Positions 1 to 9,357 are shown, counted from the first letter of the stretch. The stretch is DNA of 64,000 nucleotides from Bacteroidales bacterium (GCA_003141895.1 PLNT01000011.1:47112-111111); one strand, 5' to 3'. The notes: generated from the letters alone by a model not told the origin. A program made the numbers and translations.

Positions 1-381
1 ATCCCTGTGGATTATTTTGTAAATACTACGATTAAAATAATAGAGAATTGTTCCAATAATGGTATCTACCACCTGACTAACCCCTTTCGTACAACAATGA
101 AAATCGTTGCGAAGTATTACGAACAGCTTATGAAAGTAAGGGGAGTAGAAATTATTTACGGCCCAATGCCCGATGATTTATTAAGAAATCCGGCTGAAGA
201 ACTGTTCGATCGTTTTATTGAACCTTACCGGCCTTATTTATCTGATAACAGAGTTTTCGACAGAACAAATACCATTCTGGCAACGGATAATCTGATTCCT
301 CCGGAGTTTACTTATGATATATTTAAAACCTGCATGGAATATGCAATCAAAGTCAACTGGGGAACATCCATTTTTGCATAG
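1..381 (+). CDS. C-terminal end of an extended SDR / fatty acyl or thioester reductase-like protein (partial)
   Basis: The reading frame is open from base 1, so the gene begins outside the window and about 126 C-terminal residues remain. The segment GIYHLTNP followed by a helical tail resembles the end of extended short-chain dehydrogenases of the NAD_binding_4 type (thioester or fatty acyl reductases), where the YHLTN stretch closes the nucleotide-binding fold. The catalytic YxxxK and glycine-rich motifs lie upstream and cannot be checked, so the substrate is unknown. It is followed after 39 bases by a radical SAM gene on the same strand, which suggests one biosynthetic operon. A GTG at position 7 could be called as a start but is probably internal. 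Family assignment is moderate; exact function is open. Confidence 0.5.
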   Translation: MPVDYFVNTTIKIIENCSNNGIYHLTNPFRTTMKIVAKYYEQLMKVRGVEIIYGPMPDDLLRNPAEELFDRFIEPYRPYLSDNRVFDRTNTILATDNLIPPEFTYDIFKTCMEYAIKVNWGTSIFA

Positions 382-420
382 TTAAATAGAGAAACGCTGA
401 AACTCTTTTTAAGTTAAGTT

Positions 421-1950
421 ATGGCTAAGGTATTACTCATTAATTCGAACAGATTCAAACATCCCTGGCCAGTCATTCCATTCGGACTTTGTTATATCGC
501 AACTTCTCTGGAATTAAATGGAAATCACCAGGTCAGCTTTCTTGATCTCTGTTTTTCTAAAGATTGTGAACTTGATATCCGGAAATCTTTACAGGATTTT
601 GCCCCTGATGTGATAGGTATAAGCATAAGAAACATTGATGATACGGGAGGATTCAATGTGCATTTTTTGCTGGAAGATGTCAAAAATGATGTAATTGATT
701 TTTGTAAAAAAGAATTCCATGGCCCAATAGTTATTGGTGGACCGTCTGTTGGCATCAGCGGTATTGAGATGCTTGAATATTTTGATCTTGAATATGCTAT
801 CCGCGGAGATGGCGAAGCTGTAATGCCGGAATTTGTAAATCGTATTGAAAACAAGCAAGCCCTTGAGGGACTAGAAGGTCTTATCATTCGAAGAGGGAAA
901 AATATAATTCAGGATACAGAACCATTCCGTGTACAGAACCTTGATTCTCTGCCATTTCCCCAGCCTGTCCGTTTTATTAATCTTGAACGTTATCGTAGTT
1001 TTGGTTCACCACTGCACGTCCAGACCAAGCGAGGATGTGCCTTCAGGTGTTCATACTGCACTTACAACAACATAGAAGGCAAAAAATACCGGTTAAGGGA
1101 TCCCGAACTGGTTGCAAAGGAGATTGAAACCCTTGTAAAAGAGACTGGTATCCGTCACATTGAATTTACCGATAGTATTTTTAATGTGCCCCTCTCCCAC
1201 ACTAAAGAAGTATTAAGAGAAGTCATCAGAAAAAATCTGAGTCTCAGGCTTCACACAATGGGACTTTCACCTTCAGCAGTTGACGAAGAGCTGCTTGATT
1301 TAATGAAAATTGCTGGTTTTAATGAGGTTGATATAGGCGCCGAATCAATGTGTGATAAAATACTTGAAAGCCTGTCAAAAGACTTTAAATGTTCGGATAT
1401 TATTAAAACAGCTGAGCTTTTAAAAAGAAATAATATTCCTGTTACCTGGTTTATAATTCTGGGTTCAATTTCAGAAACGAGGGAAACAGTTCTTGAGACT
1501 CTGAATTCTATAGCCAAAGTTGCCTCCAAATGGGATCTGGTTTTTATATCAACAGGGATAAGAGTTTATAACGGGGCTCCACTAGCCGATCAGATGTTAA
1601 TAAATAATGCAAATTGCACTAGTGATAACTTTTTGCATCCTGTAAAAATTGAACCGGAAAAAATATCGCTAGAAGAGATTCACGATATCGGAAAAGACTT
1701 TTCTTTCCGGTTCCCAAATTTTTACTTTTATGAAAAGGAACATATTGTCCCCGGATGGCTTTTGATTACAGGCAATTTTTTATTAAAAGTTTTCCATTCC
1801 CGACAACCTGTCTGGCGTTTACTTATCATTATTAAGAATTTTGAGAAAGTTATGGGTCTGAGCTATCTGAAAAGAAGAATCTATACAAGGGAAAAGAAGT
1901 CAATTCGAATAAAAACTATAAAAGGGTTTACTCTTATCAGAAATAAATAA
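421..1950 (+). CDS. B12-binding domain radical SAM protein
   Basis: A protein of 509 residues with two recognisable parts. The N-terminal ~150 residues look like a cobalamin-binding fold: DVIGISIRNIDD, then IVIGGPSVG and AIRGDGE, as in BchE-like B12/radical SAM enzymes. The radical SAM core follows, with its 4Fe-4S motif CxxxCxxC at Cys206, Cys210 and Cys213. Enzymes of this family cleave S-adenosylmethionine and often methylate, cyclise or rearrange unreactive carbons. I do not see a DxHxxG cobalamin-ligand motif, so cobalamin may bind base-off or not at all. It lies 39 bases after a reductase fragment and 18 bases before a methyltransferase on the same strand. The product of the cluster is unknown. 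Confidence 0.8.
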   Translation: MAKVLLINSNRFKHPWPVIPFGLCYIATSLELNGNHQVSFLDLCFSKDCELDIRKSLQDFAPDVIGISIRNIDDTGGFNVHFLLEDVKNDVIDFCKKEFHGPIVIGGPSVGISGIEMLEYFDLEYAIRGDGEAVMPEFVNRIENKQALEGLEGLIIRRGKNIIQDTEPFRVQNLDSLPFPQPVRFINLERYRSFGSPLHVQTKRGCAFRCSYCTYNNIEGKKYRLRDPELVAKEIETLVKETGIRHIEFTDSIFNVPLSHTKEVLREVIRKNLSLRLHTMGLSPSAVDEELLDLMKIAGFNEVDIGAESMCDKILESLSKDFKCSDIIKTAELLKRNNIPVTWFIILGSISETRETVLETLNSIAKVASKWDLVFISTGIRVYNGAPLADQMLINNANCTSDNFLHPVKIEPEKISLEEIHDIGKDFSFRFPNFYFYEKEHIVPGWLLITGNFLLKVFHSRQPVWRLLIIIKNFEKVMGLSYLKRRIYTREKKSIRIKTIKGFTLIRNK

Positions 1951-1968
1951 CCTTCAGATAACAACCAG

Positions 1969-2772
1969 ATGCAAAAAATTCCTGAAGAAATATACAAAAG
2001 AATAAATAACAACCTATATGATGTTGAAGGCGACAGGTGGTGGAGTACAGATTTCTCCCTCAACCTTTTAAGAACATTATATAATCCATTCAGGGTTGGC
2101 TATGCAAAGAAGATAATTGAACACTTTATAAAAATTGAGACGGGGAAAATACGTGTCCTCGAAGTAGGTTGCGGCGGGGGTATATTATCAGAAGAGATAG
2201 CTAAATTGGGTTTTAACATAACTGGTATTGATCCGGCTATCTCGTCATTGAATGCTGCAATTCAACACTCAAAACAGGCAAATCTTGATATTAAATATGA
2301 GGTAGCTTCAGGTGAAAATCTGCCATTTCCATCAGGTTCGTTTGATGTAGTCCTTTGTTGCGATGTACTTGAGCATGTGCAGGATTTACCGGCGGTAGTT
2401 TCAGAGATTTCACGGATACTCAAAAATGGTGGTGTTTTTATTTATGACACCTTCAACAGAACATGTATGAGCAAAATAAGCGCAATAAAAATCTTACAGG
2501 AATGGAAAAGATGGGCCATTATGCCACCAAATCTTCATGTATGGGAAATGTTCATCAAACCTTCAGAAATGAAAGCTCTTCTGAAAGAGAATAATTTAAA
2601 ATGGAAAGAACATCTCGGACTAAAGCCTGACATTTCATATCTGCGCATGCTTGACATTCTTCACCAAAGGGCAATTGGGAAACTGACGTATGAAGAGTTT
2701 GGCAAAAAATTTCTTATGGTTGAAAGTTCAGGTACTCAAATTATGTATATGGGATATGCCGTAAAAGCATAG
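1969..2772 (+). CDS. class I SAM-dependent methyltransferase, UbiG-like
   Basis: 267 residues with a Rossmann-type methyltransferase core. Motif I is LEVGCGGG near residues 63-70, the acidic residue closing strand 2 lies in GIDPA, and the later motif is VLCCDVLEHV. The order and wording are closest to UbiG/Methyltransf_11 O-methyltransferases. Because the two genes upstream look biosynthetic rather than respiratory, it may well modify a small molecule or lipid instead of a quinone precursor. It starts 18 bases after the radical SAM gene and is probably co-transcribed. The next gene converges from the minus strand. Fold is secure, substrate is not. Confidence 0.75.
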   Translation: MQKIPEEIYKRINNNLYDVEGDRWWSTDFSLNLLRTLYNPFRVGYAKKIIEHFIKIETGKIRVLEVGCGGGILSEEIAKLGFNITGIDPAISSLNAAIQHSKQANLDIKYEVASGENLPFPSGSFDVVLCCDVLEHVQDLPAVVSEISRILKNGGVFIYDTFNRTCMSKISAIKILQEWKRWAIMPPNLHVWEMFIKPSEMKALLKENNLKWKEHLGLKPDISYLRMLDILHQRAIGKLTYEEFGKKFLMVESSGTQIMYMGYAVKA

Positions 2773-2849
2773 GAGCTTTTTCACCTACTCACCGATGCGC
2801 ACATGCTGGTTTTAAAAACGCTGATAAATAAATTTCGGATTGGATGCAG

Positions 2850-3572
2850 TTATCTTTTGATCCCTGCTAAATCGCGTATTACGACGGAAGCACATGCTAT
2901 TCCAAAACAGGCCGGCATATATGAAATGGTACCTACGATCGAAGCCTTATTCTGTTCTCCGTCAGTCGCCACTACGCTCTTTTTATCAACTGCCTCAGGA
3001 GAATAAACTGCCGTAAAGCCATCCCTGATTTCCAACCTGTGAAGTCGTTTTCGCAGGATTCTTGCAAGCGTGCAGTTAGTAGTTTCAGAAATGTCGCTGA
3101 TACTTACTTTAGTGGGATCGAATTTTCCTCCGGCACCCATTGAACTGACTAGCGGGATCTTCAATTTTACGGTATGGTAGATCAGAAATATTTTAGGAGA
3201 TAAAGTATCGATAGCATCAACTACATAATCAAAACCCTGCCCAATTACCTCTTCCATTCTTTCATCCTTGATATATTCATTGATAACCGTAAGCTTTATA
3301 TCAGGATTAATATCGAGAATTCTTTGACCCATAACTTCAGCCTTTGCTTTGCCCTCTGTGCTTTTAAGAGCCGGCAGCTGCCTGTTTCTGTTTGTGGCAT
3401 GTACTTTATCTCCATCAACGATTGTCATGGAACCCACTCCTGCCCTGCAAATCATCTCCGCAGCGTAAGCTCCTACACCACCAAGTCCAATAACGAGGAC
3501 ATTTGCATTTTTAAGCTTGCTTATTTTCTCTTCATCCAGGATTAGTTCTGTTCTGGTCAGCCAATTGGTCAT
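2850..3572 (-). CDS. tcdA: tRNA threonylcarbamoyladenosine dehydratase (TcdA/YgdL-type, ThiF family)
   Basis: 240 residues of the E1-like ThiF/MoeB fold. The family enzyme uses ATP to convert t6A37 in tRNA to cyclic ct6A. Visible features are the nucleotide motif GLGGVGAYAAE near residues 29-39, followed by VDGDKV and NRNRQLPA, which hold the adenylation arginine and asparagine residues typical of TcdA. The usual zinc CxxC pairs of MoeB are absent, which also fits TcdA. It is shorter than the E. coli protein (268 residues) at the C-terminus. Its ATG overlaps the stop of the TatD-like gene by four bases (ATGA), so the two are translationally coupled in the gltX-tatD-tcdA operon. A ThiF relative of other function is the main alternative. 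Confidence 0.85.
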   Translation of the reverse strand: MTNWLTRTELILDEEKISKLKNANVLVIGLGGVGAYAAEMICRAGVGSMTIVDGDKVHATNRNRQLPALKSTEGKAKAEVMGQRILDINPDIKLTVINEYIKDERMEEVIGQGFDYVVDAIDTLSPKIFLIYHTVKLKIPLVSSMGAGGKFDPTKVSISDISETTNCTLARILRKRLHRLEIRDGFTAVYSPEAVDKKSVVATDGEQNKASIVGTISYMPACFGIACASVVIRDLAGIKR

Positions 3573-4255
3573 AATGCTTTGTGGTTAAAAAAAGTATTAT
3601 AATTCTTTAGAATTGCTGTTTTCAACTCATCATCTGCCATGTTAAGATCATTTGCTACTTTTTTATATATATTTCTTATATCTACATCGGCCCCATCTGT
3701 TTCGAGAAATATCCTATCAGTGGGCAAAGCTCGTAAAAGTCCTGCAGATTCAGGTCTCAGGACAAATTCGAACCAGAATGAAAGATACATTCCCTTTAAT
3801 AACAACTGACCTGCAAGTTCAGGATTTCCTCTGAAACCATGAACCAGCCATGGCATTTTGGGTTTTAGTCTTTTTTGAACTGATAAAAGCTCATCCCATC
3901 CCCTTACACAATGAATAATAACTGGTTTCTTAATTTCTTCCGAAATCATTACCTGCTCTTCAAAAGTCATGCGCTGAAGCTCAGCAGAAGGTCCTCTGAG
4001 TCTGTCAAAACCAGCTTCCCCGACAGCTATTATGAAAGGAAGCCTGACTATCTTTTCTACAGAAAGAATATGTTTGTCGTGATTATCCTTATTAAGAAAC
4101 CAGGGATGAATACCAAAAGTATATGCGACTCCCGGTTTAACTGCAGGTAACTTTTCCTCATGTGCCATCAGGCTTTCGAGGATAAAAATTCCCTGATCTG
4201 GCTTGCCTCCGTGAACATGGATGTCAATATAATCTCCCGGTTGCGGCTGTTGCAT
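3569..4255 (-). CDS. TatD-family metal-dependent hydrolase
   Basis: 228 residues, a little shorter than typical TatD (~260). The metal-binding pattern of the family is visible: DIHVHG near the start (His-x-His), GEAGFDR carrying the bridging glutamate, PVIIHCVRG and WLVHGFRG with histidines, and LETDGAD with the late aspartate. TatD proteins are cytoplasmic metal-dependent nucleases or deoxyribonucleases. It sits one base after the gltX stop codon and overlaps tcdA by four bases, so it is the middle gene of a three-gene operon. Some loops are short compared with E. coli TatD. The exact substrate cannot be read from the sequence. Confidence 0.8.
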   Translation of the reverse strand: MQQPQPGDYIDIHVHGGKPDQGIFILESLMAHEEKLPAVKPGVAYTFGIHPWFLNKDNHDKHILSVEKIVRLPFIIAVGEAGFDRLRGPSAELQRMTFEEQVMISEEIKKPVIIHCVRGWDELLSVQKRLKPKMPWLVHGFRGNPELAGQLLLKGMYLSFWFEFVLRPESAGLLRALPTDRIFLETDGADVDIRNIYKKVANDLNMADDELKTAILKNYNTFFNHKAL

Positions 4256-4256
4256 T

Positions 4257-5768
4257 CTAATATTTACTTAACACTGTAATACCCTTATCAATCCGTTTCA
4301 GTGTTTCTTCCTTCCCGATCCATCCTATAATATCAAACAGATGAGGTCCCCTTAAAGAACCGACTATCACAAGTCTGAATGCATTCATTATTGCACCTGT
4401 ATTATAGCCGTTTTTTATAGTCCATTCATTAATAGCCTTTTCGGCAGAGGAGGCTGAAAAATCTAAAATATCCGTAAGTAACAACTTTAGTTCCATAAGT
4501 AATTTTGGGGAATCGTCTTTCCATCTTTTCTTTACTGCATCCTGATCGTAAGTGTCGGGAGCTTTGAAGAAGAAATCGGTTTGTGTCCATATATCTTTTA
4601 CAAAGCTGACCCTTTCTTTAACAAGTGCTACCAGCTTTTCAAGTTTTACAATGTCATCATGATATCCGCGCGTCCTTAATAAATCCCTGAATTCCAGGGC
4701 AAGTTCTGTATTGCTTCTATGTTGAAGATACTGGTGATTGAACCACCTGGCTTTTTCAGGATCAAACCTTGAACCCGATTTACCTACTCTGTCAATCGAG
4801 AAAGAATTAATAAGTTCATCCATTGAAAAAATCTCCTGCTCGGTTCCCGGATTCCACCCAAGCAATGCCAGCATATTAATGAAAGCATCGGGGAAATATC
4901 CATCTTCACGGTATCCCTTAGCGGTATCCCCATAGGGCCAGAAAAGCGGAAAAACAGGAAATCCCATCTTATCCCCATCGCGCTTACTTAACTTGCCTTT
5001 CCCATCCGGTTTAAGCAGCAGGGGCAGGTGAGCAAAAGCGGGAGGGTCCCAGCCGAATGAACGATAAAGCATTATATGAAGGGGCAATGAAGGAAGCCAT
5101 TCTTCACCACGGATAACATGACTTATCTCCATAATTTTATCGTCTACAATGTGTGCCAGATGATAGGTAGGCATTCCGTCAGATTTGAATAAAACCTTAT
5201 CATCGAGAGTTGAGGAATTTACCACTATCTGACCACGGATAAGGTCTTCAAAACTAATGTCTTCATTAGCAGGCATTTTATACCTGATAACATAAGGTTC
5301 TCCTTTATCAAGTTTATCTCTCCATTCAGCTTCCGGTAAAGAAAGGGAATTACTCATTCCATCCCGTTTCTCAGCATTATATATAAATGTCTTGCCAGCC
5401 TTTTCTGCTTCACTCCGTAGTGATTCTAGCTGTCCGGGTGTATCAAATGCATAATAGGCATCACCTTTATCCACAAGAATATCTGCATACTGCCGGAAAA
5501 TAGCCTTCTTGTCACTCTGACGATATGGTCCGAAATTGCCTCCCTCCCTAATACCCTCATCCACTACTATACCGCACCATTCAAGTGATTCCATTATATA
5601 TTCCTCGGCGCCCTCAACATATCTTGCCTGGTCAGTATCTTCAATTCGTAAAATAAATGTTCCTCCGTTCTTTCTGGCAAAAAGATAGTTGTAAAGAGCA
5701 GTCCTTACGCCTCCTATATGTAATGGGCCAGTAGGACTCGGGGCAAAACGCACTCGTACTTGTTTCAT
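4257..5768 (-). CDS. gltX: glutamate--tRNA ligase
   Basis: 503 residues, the usual length for class I glutamyl-tRNA synthetase. It charges tRNA-Glu with glutamate in the cytoplasm. The N-terminus reads RFAPSPTGPLHIGG, with the HIGH-type motif at residues 17-20. The KMSKS-type motif is KLSKRDG near residue 260. The anticodon-binding helical domain fills the C-terminal third. The ATG sits directly before the conserved VRVRFAPSP stretch, which fixes the start. It is first in an operon with tatD-like and tcdA genes. Whether the enzyme is discriminating or also charges tRNA-Gln cannot be told here. Confidence 0.96.
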   Translation of the reverse strand: MKQVRVRFAPSPTGPLHIGGVRTALYNYLFARKNGGTFILRIEDTDQARYVEGAEEYIMESLEWCGIVVDEGIREGGNFGPYRQSDKKAIFRQYADILVDKGDAYYAFDTPGQLESLRSEAEKAGKTFIYNAEKRDGMSNSLSLPEAEWRDKLDKGEPYVIRYKMPANEDISFEDLIRGQIVVNSSTLDDKVLFKSDGMPTYHLAHIVDDKIMEISHVIRGEEWLPSLPLHIMLYRSFGWDPPAFAHLPLLLKPDGKGKLSKRDGDKMGFPVFPLFWPYGDTAKGYREDGYFPDAFINMLALLGWNPGTEQEIFSMDELINSFSIDRVGKSGSRFDPEKARWFNHQYLQHRSNTELALEFRDLLRTRGYHDDIVKLEKLVALVKERVSFVKDIWTQTDFFFKAPDTYDQDAVKKRWKDDSPKLLMELKLLLTDILDFSASSAEKAINEWTIKNGYNTGAIMNAFRLVIVGSLRGPHLFDIIGWIGKEETLKRIDKGITVLSKY

Positions 5769-5896
5769 ACTATGGTTAAATCGGTTATTGTAATTGCAAA
5801 TATAGATAAACCCGATTACATATAAATACTATAACGAAAGTCAGGTTTTGAACCCCGGATTTGTATTAATTTAGCAGTGAAATAAAATACCTCTTT

Positions 5897-6931
5897 ATGA
5901 ATAAGATGAAAGCACTCGTTAAAGCCAGACCCGAAAAGGGTTTATGGATGCAGGAAGTCTCAATTCCGGAACCAGGCCTTAACGATGTAATTATTAAGGT
6001 TAAGAAGTCTGCCATTTGTGGGACCGATCTTCACATCTATGAGTGGGATGACTGGTCAAAAAAAACAATTCATACACCTATGATAATAGGCCACGAATAT
6101 ATGGGCCATATTGCAAAGATGGGGGCAGGAGTACCCAATCTTAAAATTGGTGAAAGAGTTACCGGTGAAGGCCATCTTGCATGCGGTCATTGCCGCAATT
6201 GTCGTCGCGGAAAAGAGCACGTATGTGAAAACACCGTTGGAATAGGTGTTCATATTGATGGTTCATTCGCGGAGTACGTAAAGGTACCTGCACAGAATGT
6301 AATCCCGCTCGACCACAGAATACCTGATGAATGGGCTGCTATTATGGACCCTTTTGGAAATGCAACCCATACTGCCCTTTCATTTCCTTTAATAGGAGAA
6401 GATGTCCTTATTACTGGTTCAGGACTTATAGGCAGTATGGCTGTAGCAATTGCTAAATACGCTGGTGCAAGATTTATTGTTGCAAGTGATCTGAGTGATT
6501 CACGGCTGGAAATTGCTAAAAAAATGGGAGCAACACTAACTGTGAATCCTTCGAAGGGTGAGAAAATTTCAGATGCAGTTGAAAAACTGGGGATGAGAGG
6601 TTTCGACATAGGACTTGAAATGTCCGGATCACCAATGGCCTTCGTGGAAATGCTCCAAAATATGTATAATGGTTCAAGCATTTCTTTACTGGGGATACTG
6701 CCCTCTAATTTTGAAGTCCCATGGAGTGATATTATTTTTAAGGCGATAACCTTAAAGGGTATCTATGGACGCGAGATGTGGGAAACATGGTACAAAATGG
6801 AGCAGATGATTATTGGAGGAATAGACCTGAATCCTGTTATTACACACCGTTTCCCCATTGATGATTTCCAGAAGGGATTTGATGAAATGGAAAAAGGGAA
6901 TTGCGGAAAAGTAATTCTCAACTGGTATTGA
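5897..6931 (+). CDS. tdh: L-threonine 3-dehydrogenase
   Basis: 344 residues of the zinc-dependent medium-chain dehydrogenase family. It oxidises L-threonine with NAD+ to 2-amino-3-ketobutyrate. Catalytic zinc ligands are Cys41 in ICGTDLH and His66-Glu67 in GHEYMG. The structural zinc site is complete: Cys96, Cys99, Cys102 and Cys110. The NAD-binding segment is VLITGSGLIGSMAV. An in-frame ATG at 5906 would give exactly the E. coli numbering (Cys38, His63), so the true start may be three codons later. The next gene encodes the partner enzyme Kbl, 172 bases downstream, which confirms the assignment over other sugar-alcohol dehydrogenases. Confidence 0.95.
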   Translation: MNKMKALVKARPEKGLWMQEVSIPEPGLNDVIIKVKKSAICGTDLHIYEWDDWSKKTIHTPMIIGHEYMGHIAKMGAGVPNLKIGERVTGEGHLACGHCRNCRRGKEHVCENTVGIGVHIDGSFAEYVKVPAQNVIPLDHRIPDEWAAIMDPFGNATHTALSFPLIGEDVLITGSGLIGSMAVAIAKYAGARFIVASDLSDSRLEIAKKMGATLTVNPSKGEKISDAVEKLGMRGFDIGLEMSGSPMAFVEMLQNMYNGSSISLLGILPSNFEVPWSDIIFKAITLKGIYGREMWETWYKMEQMIIGGIDLNPVITHRFPIDDFQKGFDEMEKGNCGKVILNWY

Positions 6932-6972
6932 TTATTAACCATGTGAAACTTTGTGCCTGAACAAAAAATATC

Positions 6973-7060
6973 GCCACCAAGACACTAAGGCACTAAGGAT
7001 TCACCAAAAATATTGAAGCAAAAACTTTGGTGTATCTTTGTGTCTTTACGCCCTGGTGGC
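6973..7060. repeat. imperfect inverted-repeat element between tdh and kbl
   Basis: The left arm (6973-7008) begins GCCACCAAGACACTAAGG and the right arm (7026-7060) ends GCCCTGGTGGC. They are imperfect reverse complements, about 35 bases each, around a 17-base loop. An RNA from this region would fold into a long hairpin. Similar wording (ctttgtgcctt, tctttgtgtcttt) recurs at 17240-17282, so it may be a dispersed palindromic element. It could damp or terminate read-through from tdh to kbl. Confidence 0.6.
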
Positions 7061-7103
7061 AAAAAGATTTAACACTAAGGATCACAAAGAAAAAAAATAG
7101 AGT

Positions 7104-8294
7104 ATGTATAGTAATTATCAAAATCATCTTATCAGGATCATAGACGAGATAAAGGAAACCGGATTATATAAGAATGAACGGGTAATTGTCTCGCCTCAGG
7201 GCGCTGAAATTGAGTTGAATACAGGCCAGAAAGTATTGAATTTCTGCGCCAATAATTACCTTGGACTTTCAAATAATGAATCTCTTATTGAGGCAGTGAA
7301 AGCTTCGCTTGATGATCATGGATATGGTATGTCGTCTGTAAGATTTATATGTGGAACGACGGATCTTCATAAGGAACTTGAGAGGAAGATTGCAGAATTT
7401 TTTGGTACTGAAGATACTCTCCTTTATGCAGCCTGTTTTGATGCAAACGGAGGAGTCTTCGAGCCACTTCTTGGCGAGGAAGATGCTATAATTTCAGATT
7501 CCCTCAACCATGCCTCCATTATTGACGGGGTCCGCCTCTGTAAAGCACAGCGCTTTCGGTACGAAAATGCCGATGTAGCAGATCTTGAAAAACAATTGCA
7601 GCTCGCCCACTCCAACCGGTTCAGACTCATAGTAACCGACGGAGTATTCTCAATGGATGGAAATGTTGCACCTCTTGACCGGATTGTGGAACTGGCTGAA
7701 AAATATGATGCGATGGTGATGGTTGATGAATCGCATTCGGCCGGAGTTGTTGGAAAAACGGGGAGGGGTGTAACTGAACTTTTTAACATTAAGGGACGTA
7801 TAGAAATCATAACAGGAACATTAGGGAAAGCCTTCGGAGGTGCAATTGGCGGGTTCACCACTGGTAGAAAAGAAATAATTGAAATACTCAGACAAAGATC
7901 GAGACCATACCTCTTCTCAAATTCCATCCCACCGATGGTCGCTGCAGCAGGCATCAGGATAATTAATATGATGACTGAAACCAATGTTTTACAGGATAAG
8001 CTGCATTTCAACGCAAATTATTTCATTACTTGCATGAAGAAACTTGGTTTCGATATAAAGCCTACTAAATCAGCAATTTGTGCAGTGATGCTTTATGAAG
8101 CCAGATTATCACAGGATTTTGCATCAAGGCTTCTTAAAGAAGGTGTATATGTGGTCGGATTTTATTTCCCGGTTGTTCCAAAAGGTCAGGCAAGGATAAG
8201 AGTGCAGCTATCCGCAGCTCACGAAAGAGAACATCTCGATAAAGCAGTAAATGCGTTTGAAAAAATCGGAAGGGAACTGGGAGTAATTAAATAG
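7104..8294 (+). CDS. kbl: glycine C-acetyltransferase (2-amino-3-ketobutyrate CoA ligase)
   Basis: 396 residues, the standard length for the alpha-oxoamine synthase family of PLP enzymes. It cleaves 2-amino-3-ketobutyrate with CoA to glycine and acetyl-CoA. The PLP lysine is Lys242 in TLGKAFGG. The cofactor aspartate and histidine lie in VDESHSAG, and SLNHASIIDG and NNYLGLSN match Kbl closely. It is preceded by tdh on the same strand, giving the complete two-step threonine-to-glycine route. The intervening 172 bases hold a hairpin-forming repeat, so co-transcription is likely but possibly attenuated. BioF or HemA are the family alternatives; the tdh neighbour argues against them. Confidence 0.95.
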   Translation: MYSNYQNHLIRIIDEIKETGLYKNERVIVSPQGAEIELNTGQKVLNFCANNYLGLSNNESLIEAVKASLDDHGYGMSSVRFICGTTDLHKELERKIAEFFGTEDTLLYAACFDANGGVFEPLLGEEDAIISDSLNHASIIDGVRLCKAQRFRYENADVADLEKQLQLAHSNRFRLIVTDGVFSMDGNVAPLDRIVELAEKYDAMVMVDESHSAGVVGKTGRGVTELFNIKGRIEIITGTLGKAFGGAIGGFTTGRKEIIEILRQRSRPYLFSNSIPPMVAAAGIRIINMMTETNVLQDKLHFNANYFITCMKKLGFDIKPTKSAICAVMLYEARLSQDFASRLLKEGVYVVGFYFPVVPKGQARIRVQLSAAHEREHLDKAVNAFEKIGRELGVIK

Positions 8295-8469
8295 ATCGTA
8301 TTTGAAATAACATGGTCTGAATTTCCCACATATTTCCTAAATGTAGGCAGATATAAAACGATTTCATATATTTGACCTTCTGCGACAATCAGCGAGATCA
8401 GAGTGAAACGAATAAAAAAGAGTCTGGCACATTATAGATAACCGAATCTTCAAACATAACATCTTGTTA

Positions 8470-9357
8470 ATGAATAATTTTCTCTTCCCGATATACCGTG
8501 TCCTTGTTCCCAAGCCACTGAGAACAATTATTCTGAAAAAGACTCTGCGTAAAAAGATCATTGCATATTTTAACTCTTTGCCTGACGGGCAAGTTAATAA
8601 TGATCAAAAAGAGATACTTAAATATCTTGAAAATAATGAAATAAGGATTTTTCCTTATCCGTTTCATAACAATTATTCTCCTGACAATATTGAAGTGTTT
8701 TATGATCAGGAACGAAGTATGAGATATGTTTTGCAGGATGGCAAACGGCTGTATTTTAAAAAACTATGGAAAGAAAAAAAGATCAAACAGGCTTACAGCG
8801 ATCTGATGCGGGAACAGGATATAAACAGTCCTCACAGGTATCTGGCAGATACATTTGCAGCAGAAAGCAATGATGTTGTAGCAGACATAGGTGCTGCAGA
8901 AGGCAATTTTTCACTGGCCATTATAGAAGAAGTAAAGAAAATTTATCTGTTTGAATATGATAATGAATGGATTGAAGCACTAAAAGCAACATTTGCTCCA
9001 TGGCCGGAAAAAGTTGAGATAATTAATAAGTACATCACTGATCACAATGATGATTCACATATAAGATTTGACACTTTTTTTGAAAGTAAACAGGATGTTA
9101 CCTTTCTGAAAATTGATGTTGATGGTGCTGAAGAAGTTGTTTTAAACAGCTGTAAAGGATTGTTCAGTATTCATCAGCCCTTAAAAATAGCATTGTGTAC
9201 TTATCATCAGAATGAAGATGAAAAGAAATTGACTTCGATACTGAAAGATTATGGTTTCCTTGTCACACCATCAAAAGGGTACATGATCAACTATTATGAC
9301 AAAAAAATGAAAGCCCCGTACCTGAGGAGAGGTTTAATCAGAGCGGTAAGATTATAA
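8470..9357 (+). CDS. FkbM-family methyltransferase
   Basis: About 295 residues. After a variable N-terminal region of ~140 residues comes a methyltransferase fold: VVADIGAAEGNFSL as motif I, YLFEYDNEW at the second strand, and FLKIDVDGAEEVVL. The last is the hallmark of FkbM-type SAM methyltransferases, which O-methylate sugars or natural products. The ATG at 8470 is preferred; a TTG six bases earlier is in the same frame. No operon partner is visible: it stands between kbl and the convergent ribonucleotide reductase gene. The substrate is unknown; glycan modification is a reasonable guess because many Bacteroidota FkbM proteins sit near glycan genes. Confidence 0.7.
   Translation: MNNFLFPIYRVLVPKPLRTIILKKTLRKKIIAYFNSLPDGQVNNDQKEILKYLENNEIRIFPYPFHNNYSPDNIEVFYDQERSMRYVLQDGKRLYFKKLWKEKKIKQAYSDLMREQDINSPHRYLADTFAAESNDVVADIGAAEGNFSLAIIEEVKKIYLFEYDNEWIEALKATFAPWPEKVEIINKYITDHNDDSHIRFDTFFESKQDVTFLKIDVDGAEEVVLNSCKGLFSIHQPLKIALCTYHQNEDEKKLTSILKDYGFLVTPSKGYMINYYDKKMKAPYLRRGLIRAVRL

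Noticed and set aside
6250-6681. A 143-residue open frame antisense to tdh
   Set aside because: It lies wholly inside a well-supported gene and reads as low-complexity serine/isoleucine-rich sequence typical of a shadow frame.
7424-8011. A 195-residue open frame antisense to kbl
   Set aside because: It is opposite conserved kbl codons, has no family pattern, and no ribosome-binding context.
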